This document shows positions 1 through 7,416 of a stretch of 64,000 bases of DNA, in pieces. The first letter of the stretch is position 1. The number at the start of each line of letters is the position of its first letter. The notes under the pieces were generated by a model. That model ran no database searches and was not told the origin of the DNA. It saw nothing but the letters and a program-made list of their open reading frames with translations. The DNA is taken from positions 150,855 through 214,854 of the forward strand of contig NZ_JAAIJY010000003.1 in NCBI RefSeq assembly GCF_011752065.1. The letters run 5' to 3'. The stretch comes from Actinomyces sp. ZJ308 (lineage in GTDB: Bacteria > Actinomycetota > Actinomycetes > Actinomycetales > Actinomycetaceae). The translations under genes were made by a program, and so were the position numbers.

Positions 1-1
1 G

Positions 2-1399
2 CCTCAGGACACCAAGGTCGGGGACTTGAGCGAGATCGCCCGCGACCGGATCCTGTCGGCCCGCGGCATCGACGCGCTCCTGGCCCGCATCCGCAAGGCC
101 GAGGAGCGCATCGCCGTCACCGAGGGCGAGGCCCAGGCCAAGGCCCTGGACCGCTACACCCGCCTGGACCACGAGTTCACCATGGCCGGCGGCTACGCGG
201 CCGCCTCGGAGGCGGCCCGTATCAGTGCCGCCCTGGGCCTGCCCGACCGGGTCCTCGATCAGCCCATCGGCACGCTCTCGGGCGGTCAGCGCCGCCGGGT
301 CGAGCTCTCCCGAGTCCTGTTCCAGCAGCCCGACACGCTCCTGCTCGACGAGCCCACCAACCACCTCGACCACGACTCGATCCTGTGGCTGCGCGACCAC
401 CTGCGCAGCTACTCCGGCGGCTTCATCGTCATCAGCCACGACGTCGAGCTCCTGCGCGACACCGTCAACCAGGTCATGTACCTCGACGCCGGTCGCGGGG
501 TCCTCGACGTCTACCACCTGGGCTGGGACGCCTACCTCAAGCAGCGCGCCGACGACGAGCACCGGCGTCGTCGTGAGCGGGCCAACGCCGAGAAGAAGGC
601 CACCGCCCTGCGGGCCCAGGGGGAGAAGATGCGGGCCAAGGCCACCAAGGCCGTGGCCGCCCAGCAGATGCTCAAGCGCGCCGAACGCCTCATGGCCGAC
701 CTGGAGGATGAGGCCGCCGTGGAGAAGGTCGCCCACCTGCGCTTCCCCGACCCCGCCCCCTGCGGCAGGACACCGCTGCGGGCCGCCGGCCTGTCCAAGG
801 CCTACGGCTCCCTGGAGGTCTTCGCGGGCGTGGACCTGGCCATCGACCGCGGCAGCCGGGTCGTGGTCCTGGGGCTCAACGGCGCCGGCAAGACGACGCT
901 TCTGCGCCTGCTCGGCGGTGTGGAGGAGCCCGACTCCGGCGAGGTCATCCCCGGCCACGGCCTCAAGATCGGCTACTACGCCCAGGAGCACGAGACCATC
1001 GACACCGAGGCGACCGTCGTGGAGAACCTGCGCCGCGCCGCACCGGGCATGAACGACACCCGGGTTCGCAGCGTCCTGGGCTCCTTCCTCTTCTCCGGCT
1101 CGGATGCCGACAAGCCCGCCCGGGTCCTCTCCGGCGGGGAGAAGACCCGCCTCGCCCTGGCGATGCTCGTGGTCTCCAGCGCCAACGTCCTCCTGCTCGA
1201 CGAGCCCACCAACAACCTCGACCCGGCCAGCCGCGAGGAGATCCTCGGCGCTCTGGGAACCTTCGCCGGTGCGGTCGTCCTGGTCACCCACGACGAGGGC
1301 GCCGTCGAGGCCCTGGCTCCGGACCGGGTGCTCCTGCTGCCCGACGGCGACGAGGACCTGTGGGGGCCGGAGTACCTGGAGCTGGTGGCCCTGGCCTGA
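2..1399 (+). CDS. ABC-F family ATPase, 5'-truncated by the window edge
   Basis: The reading frame is open from base 2, so the true start and the first Walker A lie outside the window; 465 residues are visible. The rest of nucleotide-binding domain 1 is present: a signature LSGGQ followed by LLLDEPTNHLD (Walker B). A charged, Ala/Arg/Lys-rich linker with coiled-coil character follows, and then a complete second domain with GLNGAGKT (Walker A), LSGGE and LLLDEPTNNLD. Two ATPase domains with no membrane segments define the ABC-F family, whose members act on ribosomes as translation factors or, in some subfamilies, give resistance to ribosome-targeting antibiotics. Nothing visible decides between EttA/Uup-like housekeeping and resistance types. 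The gene ends about 280 bases before the Fe-S carrier gene and is probably a separate unit. Confidence 0.9.
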   Translation, partial: PQDTKVGDLSEIARDRILSARGIDALLARIRKAEERIAVTEGEAQAKALDRYTRLDHEFTMAGGYAAASEAARISAALGLPDRVLDQPIGTLSGGQRRRVELSRVLFQQPDTLLLDEPTNHLDHDSILWLRDHLRSYSGGFIVISHDVELLRDTVNQVMYLDAGRGVLDVYHLGWDAYLKQRADDEHRRRRERANAEKKATALRAQGEKMRAKATKAVAAQQMLKRAERLMADLEDEAAVEKVAHLRFPDPAPCGRTPLRAAGLSKAYGSLEVFAGVDLAIDRGSRVVVLGLNGAGKTTLLRLLGGVEEPDSGEVIPGHGLKIGYYAQEHETIDTEATVVENLRRAAPGMNDTRVRSVLGSFLFSGSDADKPARVLSGGEKTRLALAMLVVSSANVLLLDEPTNNLDPASREEILGALGTFAGAVVLVTHDEGAVEALAPDRVLLLPDGDEDLWGPEYLELVALA

Positions 1400-1512
1400 G
1401 ACGGGAGCCGTGCACTAGGCGCCCGTTCGGGTGGACGGACCCGTCTCCGACTGACGGAGAGGCCACCAGACACAGTGAGTCCCGTCACTCCGGCTCTCGG
1501 GTGGGGACCGCG

Positions 1513-1518
1513 TAGGGT
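1513..1518 (+). promoter_or_regulatory. candidate -10 element before the erpA-like gene
   Basis: TAGGGT fits the actinobacterial TANNNT pattern and lies about 165 nt before the start codon. No convincing -35 was seen. A small hairpin (1571-1577 pairing with 1585-1591) would lie in the leader. Confidence 0.25.
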
Positions 1519-1636
1519 TGTCACCAGGAACAAGGCCTCTGGCTGGAGCGTTGCCTCCGGTGGAACCAGCCGGCTCCTCCCAACGGAGCCGCCGCAGGAT
1601 CTTCGACGGCGTCGTACCGAGCGCCGCAGACACACC

Positions 1637-1691
1637 ATGACCACGAGATGACCACGAGATGACCAGGAGATGACCAGGAAATGACCACGGC
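1637..1691 (+). repeat. 11-bp tandem repeat forming a ladder of overlapping 4-codon mini-ORFs
   Basis: ATG occurs at 1637, 1648, 1659, 1670 and 1681, exactly 11 bases apart, in units of the form ATGACCACGAG or ATGACCAGGAG. Each of the first four ATGs opens a 4-codon frame whose TGA overlaps the next ATG as ATGA. The fifth ATG starts the Fe-S carrier gene. The best ribosome site for that ATG (AGGAG, 1665-1669, 11 nt upstream) lies inside the repeat. Translational coupling or repeat-number variation could tune expression; that is inference. Confidence 0.8.
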
Positions 1692-2079
1692 AGAGACCAC
1701 CCTGACCAACCCCGCCGACACCGAGACCCCCGAGCACGAGGTCATCCTCACCGAGACCGCCGCCGCGAAGGTCGCCAGCCTCCTGACCCAGGAGGGCCGC
1801 GACGACCTGCGCCTGCGCGTGGCCGTCCAGCCCGGCGGCTGCTCCGGTCTGGTCTACCAGCTCTACTTCGACGAGCGTCTCCTGGACGGCGACGCCGTGC
1901 GCGCTTTCCCCACCGGGGGCGGAGAGATGGACAGCGTCGAGGTCGTCGTCGACCGCATGAGCGTGCCCTACCTGTCGGGGGCCACCATCGACTTCGCCGA
2001 CACCATCGAGAAGCAGGGCTTCACCATCGACAACCCCAACGCCGCCGGAAGCTGCGCCTGCGGCGAGTCCTTCCACTGA
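1681..2079 (+). CDS. erpA: HesB/IscA/ErpA-type iron-sulfur cluster carrier
   Basis: This 132-residue protein has the A-type carrier fold and its three conserved cysteines: C54 in PGGCSG and C125/C127 in SCACG near the C-terminus. Family members receive Fe-S clusters from the assembly scaffold in the cytoplasm and pass them to target enzymes. The first 20 residues are a Thr/Glu-rich, probably disordered extension. The ATG at 1681 is chosen because it is the last of a series of in-register ATGs and leads straight into the conserved domain. The aconitase in this window is the kind of 4Fe-4S enzyme that needs such a carrier. The assignment to ErpA rather than another A-type carrier is by general similarity only. 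Confidence 0.88.
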   Translation: MTTAETTLTNPADTETPEHEVILTETAAAKVASLLTQEGRDDLRLRVAVQPGGCSGLVYQLYFDERLLDGDAVRAFPTGGGEMDSVEVVVDRMSVPYLSGATIDFADTIEKQGFTIDNPNAAGSCACGESFH

Positions 2080-2119
2080 TCCCTCCCGCGCAGACCCTCC
2101 CTCAAGCCAAGGAGCTCAT

Positions 2120-3151
2120 GTGCGCCGCACATCCCTCAGCCTGACCGCCCTGGCCGCGGCCGCCTGCCTCGCGCTGGCCGGCTGCTCGGGGTCGTCCTCC
2201 TCGTCGGCCTCCAAGGCAGCCGCCTCTGAGACCCCAGTTCCGGCGGCCACGGCGCCCGTGGACTGCTCGACCCTGACGATCGACTCCGACTCCGAGTCCC
2301 TGCCGACCATTGGCGGCGACGCCGGTGCGCAACCCACCGTGTCCTGGAAGCAGGGCGCCCAGGCGCCCAAGAACCTCACCGTCAAGACGCTGACGCAGGG
2401 GACGGGAGCCGAGATCGACGTCGGCGGCGTGGTCAAGGCGAACTACACGGGCTGGCAGTGGGACGGTACGGACCCCTTCGACACCTCCTTCAAGGGCGGC
2501 GCCCCGGTGGCCTTCCCCCTTGACGGCGTCATCCAGGGATGGAAGTGCGGTCTGGCCGGGCACCACGTGGGCGACCGGTTGGTCATGTCGATCCCGCCGG
2601 AGCTCGCCTACGGCAACAAGGCGGCCCAGGACGCTCAGGCCGCCCAGGCCGGTGGGGCCCAGAGGCAGCAGAACCCGGCCGGGACGCTCGTGTTCGTCGT
2701 CGAGATCGTCGACGGCTCCAGCAGCAAGGTCTCCGGCGCCTCGGCCACGGCCACGACGGAGGGCGAGGAGGCCGTCAGCCAGCGCGGCATGACGGTGAAC
2801 GGGGAGCTCGGCCAGCCGGCGACGCTCTCCATCGGCGCCGACGCCGCCCAGCCGACGCAGTCCGAGGTCATCGTGCTGGCCCGGGGCAACGGGCCGGCCG
2901 TCACGGAGAGCTCAACGATCATGATCAATGTGGCCGGAAGCTTCTGGGACGGCTCCCAGCCCACCAGCACCTGGGATCAGCAGGCCGCCGAGTCACTCAA
3001 CATGGCCCAGGCGAAGCAGTCTCTTCCGGGACTGATCGGTGTGCCGGAAGGATCCCGGGTCGTCGTCCTCATACCTCCGGTCCAGGCGTCGGGCCAGCAG
3101 CAGGGGTCTCCGGCGTCGGCCTATGTCATGGACATCGAGAAGGTCCTCTAG
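2120..3151 (+). CDS. FKBP-type peptidyl-prolyl isomerase lipoprotein
   Basis: The protein has 343 residues. A short signal peptide ends in the lipobox L19-A-G-C22, so it should be lipidated and held on the outer face of the membrane. A Ser/Ala-rich linker is followed by an FKBP domain at about residues 82-199 (GTGAEI, NYTGW, GVIQGWKCGL, PPELAYG, VFVVEIVD). The last 140 residues form a second domain that is not recognised; it may be a degenerate FKBP-like unit. The likely role is folding of exported proteins. The GTG at 2120 is chosen because AAGGAG (2109-2114) precedes it and the signal peptide begins there; an ATG two bases upstream is out of frame. A strong hairpin terminator follows. Confidence 0.88.
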   Translation: MRRTSLSLTALAAAACLALAGCSGSSSSSASKAAASETPVPAATAPVDCSTLTIDSDSESLPTIGGDAGAQPTVSWKQGAQAPKNLTVKTLTQGTGAEIDVGGVVKANYTGWQWDGTDPFDTSFKGGAPVAFPLDGVIQGWKCGLAGHHVGDRLVMSIPPELAYGNKAAQDAQAAQAGGAQRQQNPAGTLVFVVEIVDGSSSKVSGASATATTEGEEAVSQRGMTVNGELGQPATLSIGADAAQPTQSEVIVLARGNGPAVTESSTIMINVAGSFWDGSQPTSTWDQQAAESLNMAQAKQSLPGLIGVPEGSRVVVLIPPVQASGQQQGSPASAYVMDIEKVL

Positions 3152-3183
3152 CGCGAGCCGTGCAGTCATCTGCTAATACGGGC

Positions 3184-3217
3184 TGTGGCCCGCACCTCTT
3201 GATGGGTGCGGGCCACA
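3184..3217. terminator. bidirectional hairpin terminator between FKBP gene and sodA
   Basis: A perfect 13-bp stem (3184-3196 with 3205-3217) has an 8-nt loop. It sits between the convergent stop codons of the FKBP gene and sodA. There is no long T run, as is common in high-GC actinobacteria. Confidence 0.75.
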
Positions 3218-3265
3218 ACCGTGTCGGTGTGCCGCCGGGGTTATCGGCACGGCGCCGGTGAACGG

Positions 3266-3889
3266 TCAGCGGACGATGAGGCCCTGAGCCTTGGCGGCGG
3301 CGTCGGCCAGGCGCTCGGAGACGTCCTGCCAGTTGGCGATGTTCCAGACGGCCTTGACATAGTCGGCCTTGACGTTGAGGTAGTCGAGGTAGAAGGCGTG
3401 CTCCCACATGTCCACCATGAACAGCGGGATGGTGCCCACGGGCACGTTGGCCTGCTGGTCGAAGAGCTGGAAGATGACGAGCCTGCCGGAGATCGAGTCG
3501 TAGGCGAGCACGGCCCAGCCCGAGCCCTGGATGCCCAGGGCGGTGGCGGTGAACTGCGCCTGGAACTTCTCGAAGGAGCCGAAGGAGTCCTTGATGGCCT
3601 CGGCGAGCTCGCCCTCGGGCTGGCCGCCGCCGTTGGGGGAGAGGTTCTTCCAGAAGATGGAGTGGTTGGTGTGGCCGCCCAGGTTGAAGGCGAGGTTCTT
3701 CTCCCACAGGTTGATCGCACCCAGGTCGCCGGCCTCACGGGCGGCGGCGAGGGCCTCCAGGGCGGCGTTGGCGCCGGCGACGTAGGCGGCGTGGTGCTTG
3801 TCGTGGTGGAGCTCCATGATCTTGCCGGAGATGTGGGGCTCCAGGGCGGAGTAGTCGTAGGGGAGCTCGGGAAGGGTGTACACGGCCAT
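3266..3889 (-). CDS. sodA: superoxide dismutase, Mn/Fe family
   Basis: The 207-residue protein is full length for the family and starts [18 protein letters not shown]. The four metal ligands are present: H28 in [10 protein letters not shown]76 in [10 protein letters not shown], and D160 and H164 in [11 protein letters not shown]. It converts superoxide to hydrogen peroxide and oxygen. The metal (Mn, Fe or either) cannot be fixed from sequence alone. The ATG at 3889 is preferred over an in-frame TTG one codon upstream; AAAGG lies about 10 nt before it. A TAGCAT -10 (3976-3971) gives a leader of about 80 nt, with a small inverted repeat at its start. The gene is divergent from the receiver-domain gene and convergent with the FKBP gene. 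Confidence 0.96.
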   Translation of the reverse strand: MAVYTLPELPYDYSALEPHISGKIMELHHDKHHAAYVAGANAALEALAAAREAGDLGAINLWEKNLAFNLGGHTNHSIFWKNLSPNGGGQPEGELAEAIKDSFGSFEKFQAQFTATALGIQGSGWAVLAYDSISGRLVIFQLFDQQANVPVGTIPLFMVDMWEHAFYLDYLNVKADYVKAVWNIANWQDVSERLADAAAKAQGLIVR

Positions 3890-3958
3890 CAAGGACTGCC
3901 TTTCAGTGGGTGGAGTGGCTCCAGTCCCGGCTCAGCAGGGCTCGTAGGACTGAAGTCC

Positions 3959-3976
3959 TGAACACGGTTCATGCTA
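3959..3976 (-). promoter_or_regulatory. sodA -10 element with adjacent inverted repeat
   Basis: On the minus strand TAGCAT (3976-3971) resembles a -10 box. Directly downstream lies the perfect inverted repeat TGAAC-ACG-GTTCA (3959-3971), which covers the expected transcription start and could be an operator. The 3-nt spacer differs from the 4-nt spacer of LexA sites. No -35 was recognised. Confidence 0.35.
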
Positions 3977-4069
3977 GACGTGGGGGCTGGAAGAGGGATA
4001 GTAAGCCTCTGTGTGATTACACTGACCGCGGAAACACCGCCGTCCGTACCCGTCCACGAAGGATCCGCC

Positions 4070-4513
4070 ATGACCGACCAGGCTGCTTCCTCCCGCCTCG
4101 AGCTCCTCGTCTTCTCCGACGACGCCACCGTGCGCCAGGAGGTCATCGACGGCGTCGGGCGCCGACCGGCCAAGGGGCTGCCGCTGGTGACCTGGACCGA
4201 GGCGGCCACCGCCGAGGGCGTGCGCATGGCCATCAAGGACCGTGAGAAGAAGGACCAGCCGCCCTTCGACGCGCTCGTCCTGGACGCCGAGGCCAAGAAG
4301 CTCGGCGGCATGGGCCTGGCCCACGAGCTGTTCACCGAGCTCGACGAGCGCCCCGCCGTCGTCCTGCTGACGGCACGTCCCCAGGACGACTGGCTGGCCG
4401 CCTGGGCCAAGGCCGAGGTCGTCGTTCCCCGTCCCCTGGACCCGCTCAGCCTCCAGGAGGGCGTGGCCAAGGCCCTCACCGCCCGCCGCGGCACCGTCGC
4501 CCCAGCCGGCTGA
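4070..4513 (+). CDS. stand-alone response-regulator receiver-like protein
   Basis: The protein has 147 residues and looks like a single CheY-type receiver domain with no output domain. Visible landmarks are the acidic pair in VFSDDATVR after strand 1, the candidate phosphorylation Asp in DALVLDAEAK, and the switch Thr in VVLLTARP. The Lys expected in the final KP motif is Arg (VVVPRPLDP). The substitution suggests altered phosphorylation or a non-phosphorylated role. The start is the ATG at 4070, with AAGGA at 4059-4063. No sensor kinase is encoded nearby. The partner and function are unknown. Confidence 0.7.
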   Translation: MTDQAASSRLELLVFSDDATVRQEVIDGVGRRPAKGLPLVTWTEAATAEGVRMAIKDREKKDQPPFDALVLDAEAKKLGGMGLAHELFTELDERPAVVLLTARPQDDWLAAWAKAEVVVPRPLDPLSLQEGVAKALTARRGTVAPAG

Positions 4514-4549
4514 CACCAATGTCGGTGGCGCTGCGGTGGAGGAGGGCGA

Positions 4550-6208
4550 TCACTCCTCGGAGGCGAGGACCCTGCGGTGGCGGGCGGCCGAGCCGGTCGG
4601 CCAGGACAGGAGCGAGGGGTCGCCGTCGACCTCCACGATGCGGGCGCCGGCGTCAAGGATCCAGTCGGCCAGCAGGCTCGTCTCCTCGATGCTCGCCAGG
4701 TCACCGACGCGCTCGGGCTCCTCGACGACCCGCGAGCCGGCGCGCAGCAGCTCGACGGCGGGACGCGGATCGGCCCCCGGGGCGGTCGTCATGGAGCCGG
4801 CCAGCATGCCCCAGCGCACCACCACCAGCTCCCAGCCACCGCCCTCGCGCCGCCGGGCCGCCATGAGGTGCGGACAGGTCAGGAGGGGCCGCACCTGCTC
4901 GGCGCGCGCCACGCCGCGCAGCAGGCAGCGCAGACGGCTCGTCCAGGTCCCGGCCTCCTCATAGCGCTCGGCCTTCGACAGGGCGGCGATCCGCTCCAGC
5001 AGGGGAGCGGCCACCAGATCGACATCGCCCGACAGGCAGGCCAGGGCCTCCGTGGGCTGCGCCGGAGCGTCGTCGCGGCGGACCCGGCGAAGGTCATGGC
5101 CGTCCCAGCGGCGCAGGCGCAGCACCGACTCGGCGGCACGCAGGGCCTCCTGCCCCCGGCTGCGCGAGGCGAAGGGGCCGACCGCGCGGTCGACCTCCGC
5201 AGTGGGCAGCACGGTCGTCAGCGCCAGCCGGGGCCCGGCATTCGGCCCCGGACCCGTCGTCAGATGGAGCCAGGGCCGGCGGCGCGGTGCCCGCGAGCGG
5301 CGGTTGACCGGCGGATCGAGCTCGGCGATCATCCGCAGCTCGCGCACGCGGGCCTCAATGAGCGTCGGTGTGGCGATGTGGCGCACGCTCACCGTCGTGT
5401 CCAGCATCTGCGCCACCTTGCGGCGCTTCTCGGCCGCGGTGAAGTAGGAGCGCACGCGGCGCCTGAGGTCGGCGGCGCTGCCCACGTAGAGCACCTGGTC
5501 GGCCGCCGAGCGGAACTGGTAGACGCCGGGGCCGCTGGGCAGGGCGTCGGCGAGACGGCTCTTGGCACGCCGTCGCGCCGGTACCGGGTCGCAGGCCGTG
5601 GCCAGGTCCTCCAGGTGCGTGACGCCCAGCGGCGCCATGACCTCCAGGGCCGCGTGCAGCACGTCCACGGTGGCGCGTGCGTCGTCCAGGGCCCGGTGCG
5701 TGGGGCGGGTCTCGGATCCCACGAAGGCCGCCAGTGTTCCCAGCTTGTGGTTGGGCACCTCGCTGCGGGTCCAGGCCTTACGGGCCAGCGCCAGCGTGTC
5801 CAGCATCCGGGGTCCGGGCCACTCCAGGCCGAGGGCCGATGCCGCACCGCGCAGGTGCCCGACGTCGAAGCGGGCGTTGTGCGCCACCAGGACGACGTCG
5901 TCGGCCACCAGGTCCGCCCAGGACAGGAAGGCCTCCACGCAGGCGCGCACGCCGGGCGCCCCGGCCACCATCGCGTTGGTGATGCCCGTGAGCATCGTGA
6001 TCTGGGCCGGGATCGCCACCCCCGGGTTGACCAGGGTGGAGAACTCGGCCAGCACCCGCCCGCCGCGCACCTTGACCGCCCCGATCTCGGTGAGTGCGCG
6101 GGCGCCCGGCGCCCCGCCGGTGGTCTCCAGGTCCACGACGACGAAGGTCGCCCCCTCCAGGGGCGTGCCCATGTCGGCGAAGGACACCTGGGTCCCGACG
6201 GTGCTCAC
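4550..6208 (-). CDS. DEDDh exonuclease fused to a GIY-YIG (UvrC/Cho-like) domain
   Basis: The 552-residue protein has an N-terminal DnaQ/epsilon-like 3'-5' exonuclease domain (about residues 18-190). Its metal-binding acids are visible as D26 and E28 in VVVDLETTG, with later motifs HNARFDVGHL and HRALDDARATVD. A GIY-YIG nuclease domain follows (about 230-310: GVYQF, LYVGSAADLRRRVRSYF), as in the N-terminal half of UvrC and in Cho. The C-terminal 240 residues are not assigned. This architecture is widespread in actinobacteria and is presumed to act in DNA repair. The GTG at 6208 is supported by TAGCCT six nt upstream, an arrangement fitting a leaderless mRNA; M13 is an alternative start. Confidence 0.88.
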   Translation of the reverse strand: MSTVGTQVSFADMGTPLEGATFVVVDLETTGGAPGARALTEIGAVKVRGGRVLAEFSTLVNPGVAIPAQITMLTGITNAMVAGAPGVRACVEAFLSWADLVADDVVLVAHNARFDVGHLRGAASALGLEWPGPRMLDTLALARKAWTRSEVPNHKLGTLAAFVGSETRPTHRALDDARATVDVLHAALEVMAPLGVTHLEDLATACDPVPARRRAKSRLADALPSGPGVYQFRSAADQVLYVGSAADLRRRVRSYFTAAEKRRKVAQMLDTTVSVRHIATPTLIEARVRELRMIAELDPPVNRRSRAPRRRPWLHLTTGPGPNAGPRLALTTVLPTAEVDRAVGPFASRSRGQEALRAAESVLRLRRWDGHDLRRVRRDDAPAQPTEALACLSGDVDLVAAPLLERIAALSKAERYEEAGTWTSRLRCLLRGVARAEQVRPLLTCPHLMAARRREGGGWELVVVRWGMLAGSMTTAPGADPRPAVELLRAGSRVVEEPERVGDLASIEETSLLADWILDAGARIVEVDGDPSLLSWPTGSAARHRRVLASEE

Positions 6209-6214
6209 GGTCGC

Positions 6215-6220
6215 AGGCTA
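6215..6220 (-). promoter_or_regulatory. -10 element of a probable leaderless promoter (exonuclease gene)
   Basis: TAGCCT (minus strand 6220-6215) is followed by 6 nt and then the GTG at 6208. There is no Shine-Dalgarno sequence between them. Confidence 0.45.
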
Positions 6221-6288
6221 GAGGACGGCAGTGACACGCATCGTCTTCGCCTGTCGGGAAGTCGGTGCGAGCACGGTGGGAAGCACCC

Positions 6289-6294
6289 TAGAAT
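6289..6294 (+). promoter_or_regulatory. candidate -10 element before plsC
   Basis: TAGAAT lies about 100 nt before the plsC start. The leader would contain a 7-bp hairpin (6311-6317 with 6327-6333). No -35 was recognised. Confidence 0.35.
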
Positions 6295-6397
6295 CATCCC
6301 CATACCCGAGCGGCACCGCCGGCTCCGGTGCCGTCCGTCTCCGATGGTGCAGGACCGCGTGGTGGCCGCCCAGCCAGCAGATCACAGGAGGCCCCGC

Positions 6398-7285
6398 GTG
6401 GGATACGGACCCATCAAGGCAACAGTCGGCCCGGCCCTGGAGATGCTCTATCAGCCCTGGATCCGCGGTGAGGAGAACATTCCCACCGAGGGCGCGGCGA
6501 TCCTGGCCTCCAACCACCTGGCGGTCATCGACTCCTTCTTCCTGCCGCTCCTGGTGGACCGCGAGGTCGCCTTCATCGGCAAGGCCGACTACTTCACCGG
6601 CAAGGGCGTCAAGGGCTGGGCGGTGAAGAACTTCATGAGGACCGTGGGCACCATCCCCGTGGACCGCTCCGGCGGCAAGGCCTCCCAGGCGGCGCTCCAG
6701 GCCGGCATCGACCGCCTGCGCTCGGGCGAGCTGTTCGGCATCTACCCCGAGGGCACCCGCAGCCCCGACGGGCGCCTCTACCGCGGCAAGACCGGCGTGG
6801 CCCGCATCGCCCTGGCCACCGGCGCCCCCGTGGTCCCAGTGGCCATGATCGGCTCCAACCTGGCCCAGCCGATCGGCAAGTCCATCCCCTCCACCCGCCA
6901 CCGCGTGGGCATCGTCATCGGTGAGCCGCTGGACTTCTCCCGCTACAAGGGCCTGGAGAACGACCGCTTCGTGCTGCGCTCCATCACCGACGAGATCATG
7001 TACGCCCTCATGGCGCTCTCCGGCCAGGAGTACGTGGACCTCTACGCCGCCGACGTCAAGAAGGCCATGGACGCGGAGAAGAAGACCGCCGACGAGGTCG
7101 TCGCCGAGATGCTCGCCGCCCAGGCGCAGGCGCGGCCCCAGGCGGCGCCCGTGGCCGCGCCCGGCGGTCGCCCCGCCCCCGAGGTCTCCGTGCCAGAGCC
7201 GCCCGAGGACAAGAGCGGCAAGGACAGCAAGGACAAGAAGAAGGACAGGGCCTCCGACGACGAGGCCGAGCCCGGCACCGAGTAG
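6398..7285 (+). CDS. plsC: 1-acyl-sn-glycerol-3-phosphate acyltransferase family
   Basis: The 295-residue protein carries the PlsC/LPLAT motifs: NHLAVID (the catalytic NHX4D block), the acceptor-binding YPEGTRSPDGRL, and a downstream hydrophobic block ending VPVAMIG. It transfers an acyl chain to lysophosphatidic acid to give phosphatidic acid, at the inner face of the membrane. About 80 C-terminal residues are Ala/Pro- and then Lys/Asp/Glu-rich and probably disordered. The GTG at 6398 is fixed by AGGAGG (6386-6391, 6 nt spacing). The frame stays open far upstream, but that stretch is antisense to the exonuclease gene. In Mycobacterium a plsC-like gene is also near aroG and pknL, matching the order here. 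Confidence 0.9.
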   Translation: MGYGPIKATVGPALEMLYQPWIRGEENIPTEGAAILASNHLAVIDSFFLPLLVDREVAFIGKADYFTGKGVKGWAVKNFMRTVGTIPVDRSGGKASQAALQAGIDRLRSGELFGIYPEGTRSPDGRLYRGKTGVARIALATGAPVVPVAMIGSNLAQPIGKSIPSTRHRVGIVIGEPLDFSRYKGLENDRFVLRSITDEIMYALMALSGQEYVDLYAADVKKAMDAEKKTADEVVAEMLAAQAQARPQAAPVAAPGGRPAPEVSVPEPPEDKSGKDSKDKKKDRASDDEAEPGTE

Positions 7286-7329
7286 AGGGCGGGTGCCCGC
7301 CGGGCCGGTCGGGCGAGGGCCGCAGAAAG

Positions 7330-7372
7330 ACTGACCAGTCAGTTCCAGAGAGCCTGCGTGCTGCGATAAAGT
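7330..7372 (+). promoter_or_regulatory. palindrome and weak promoter before the STAND NTPase gene
   Basis: ACTGAC-CA-GTCAGT (7330-7343) is a 14-bp palindrome of the compact kind bound by TetR-type repressors. It abuts a weak promoter candidate, TTCCAG (7343-7348), 18 nt, TAAAGT (7367-7372). A second inverted repeat, GTTAC-N11-GTAAC (7371-7391), covers the expected start of transcription. The promoter and operator roles are inference. Confidence 0.35.
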
Positions 7373-7416
7373 TACGGAATCCTCCTGTAACACGCACCAC
7401 ACGTTGAGGAGCGCTC

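Noticed and set aside
3959..3971. SOS box at TGAACACGGTTCA
   Set aside because: The spacer is 3 nt, not 4, and the outer bases do not match TCGAAC/GTTCGA.
4577..6397. Upstream extension of the plsC frame
   Set aside because: The extension is Arg/Gly/His-rich and antisense to the conserved exonuclease gene; the strong ribosome site and conserved start place plsC at 6398.
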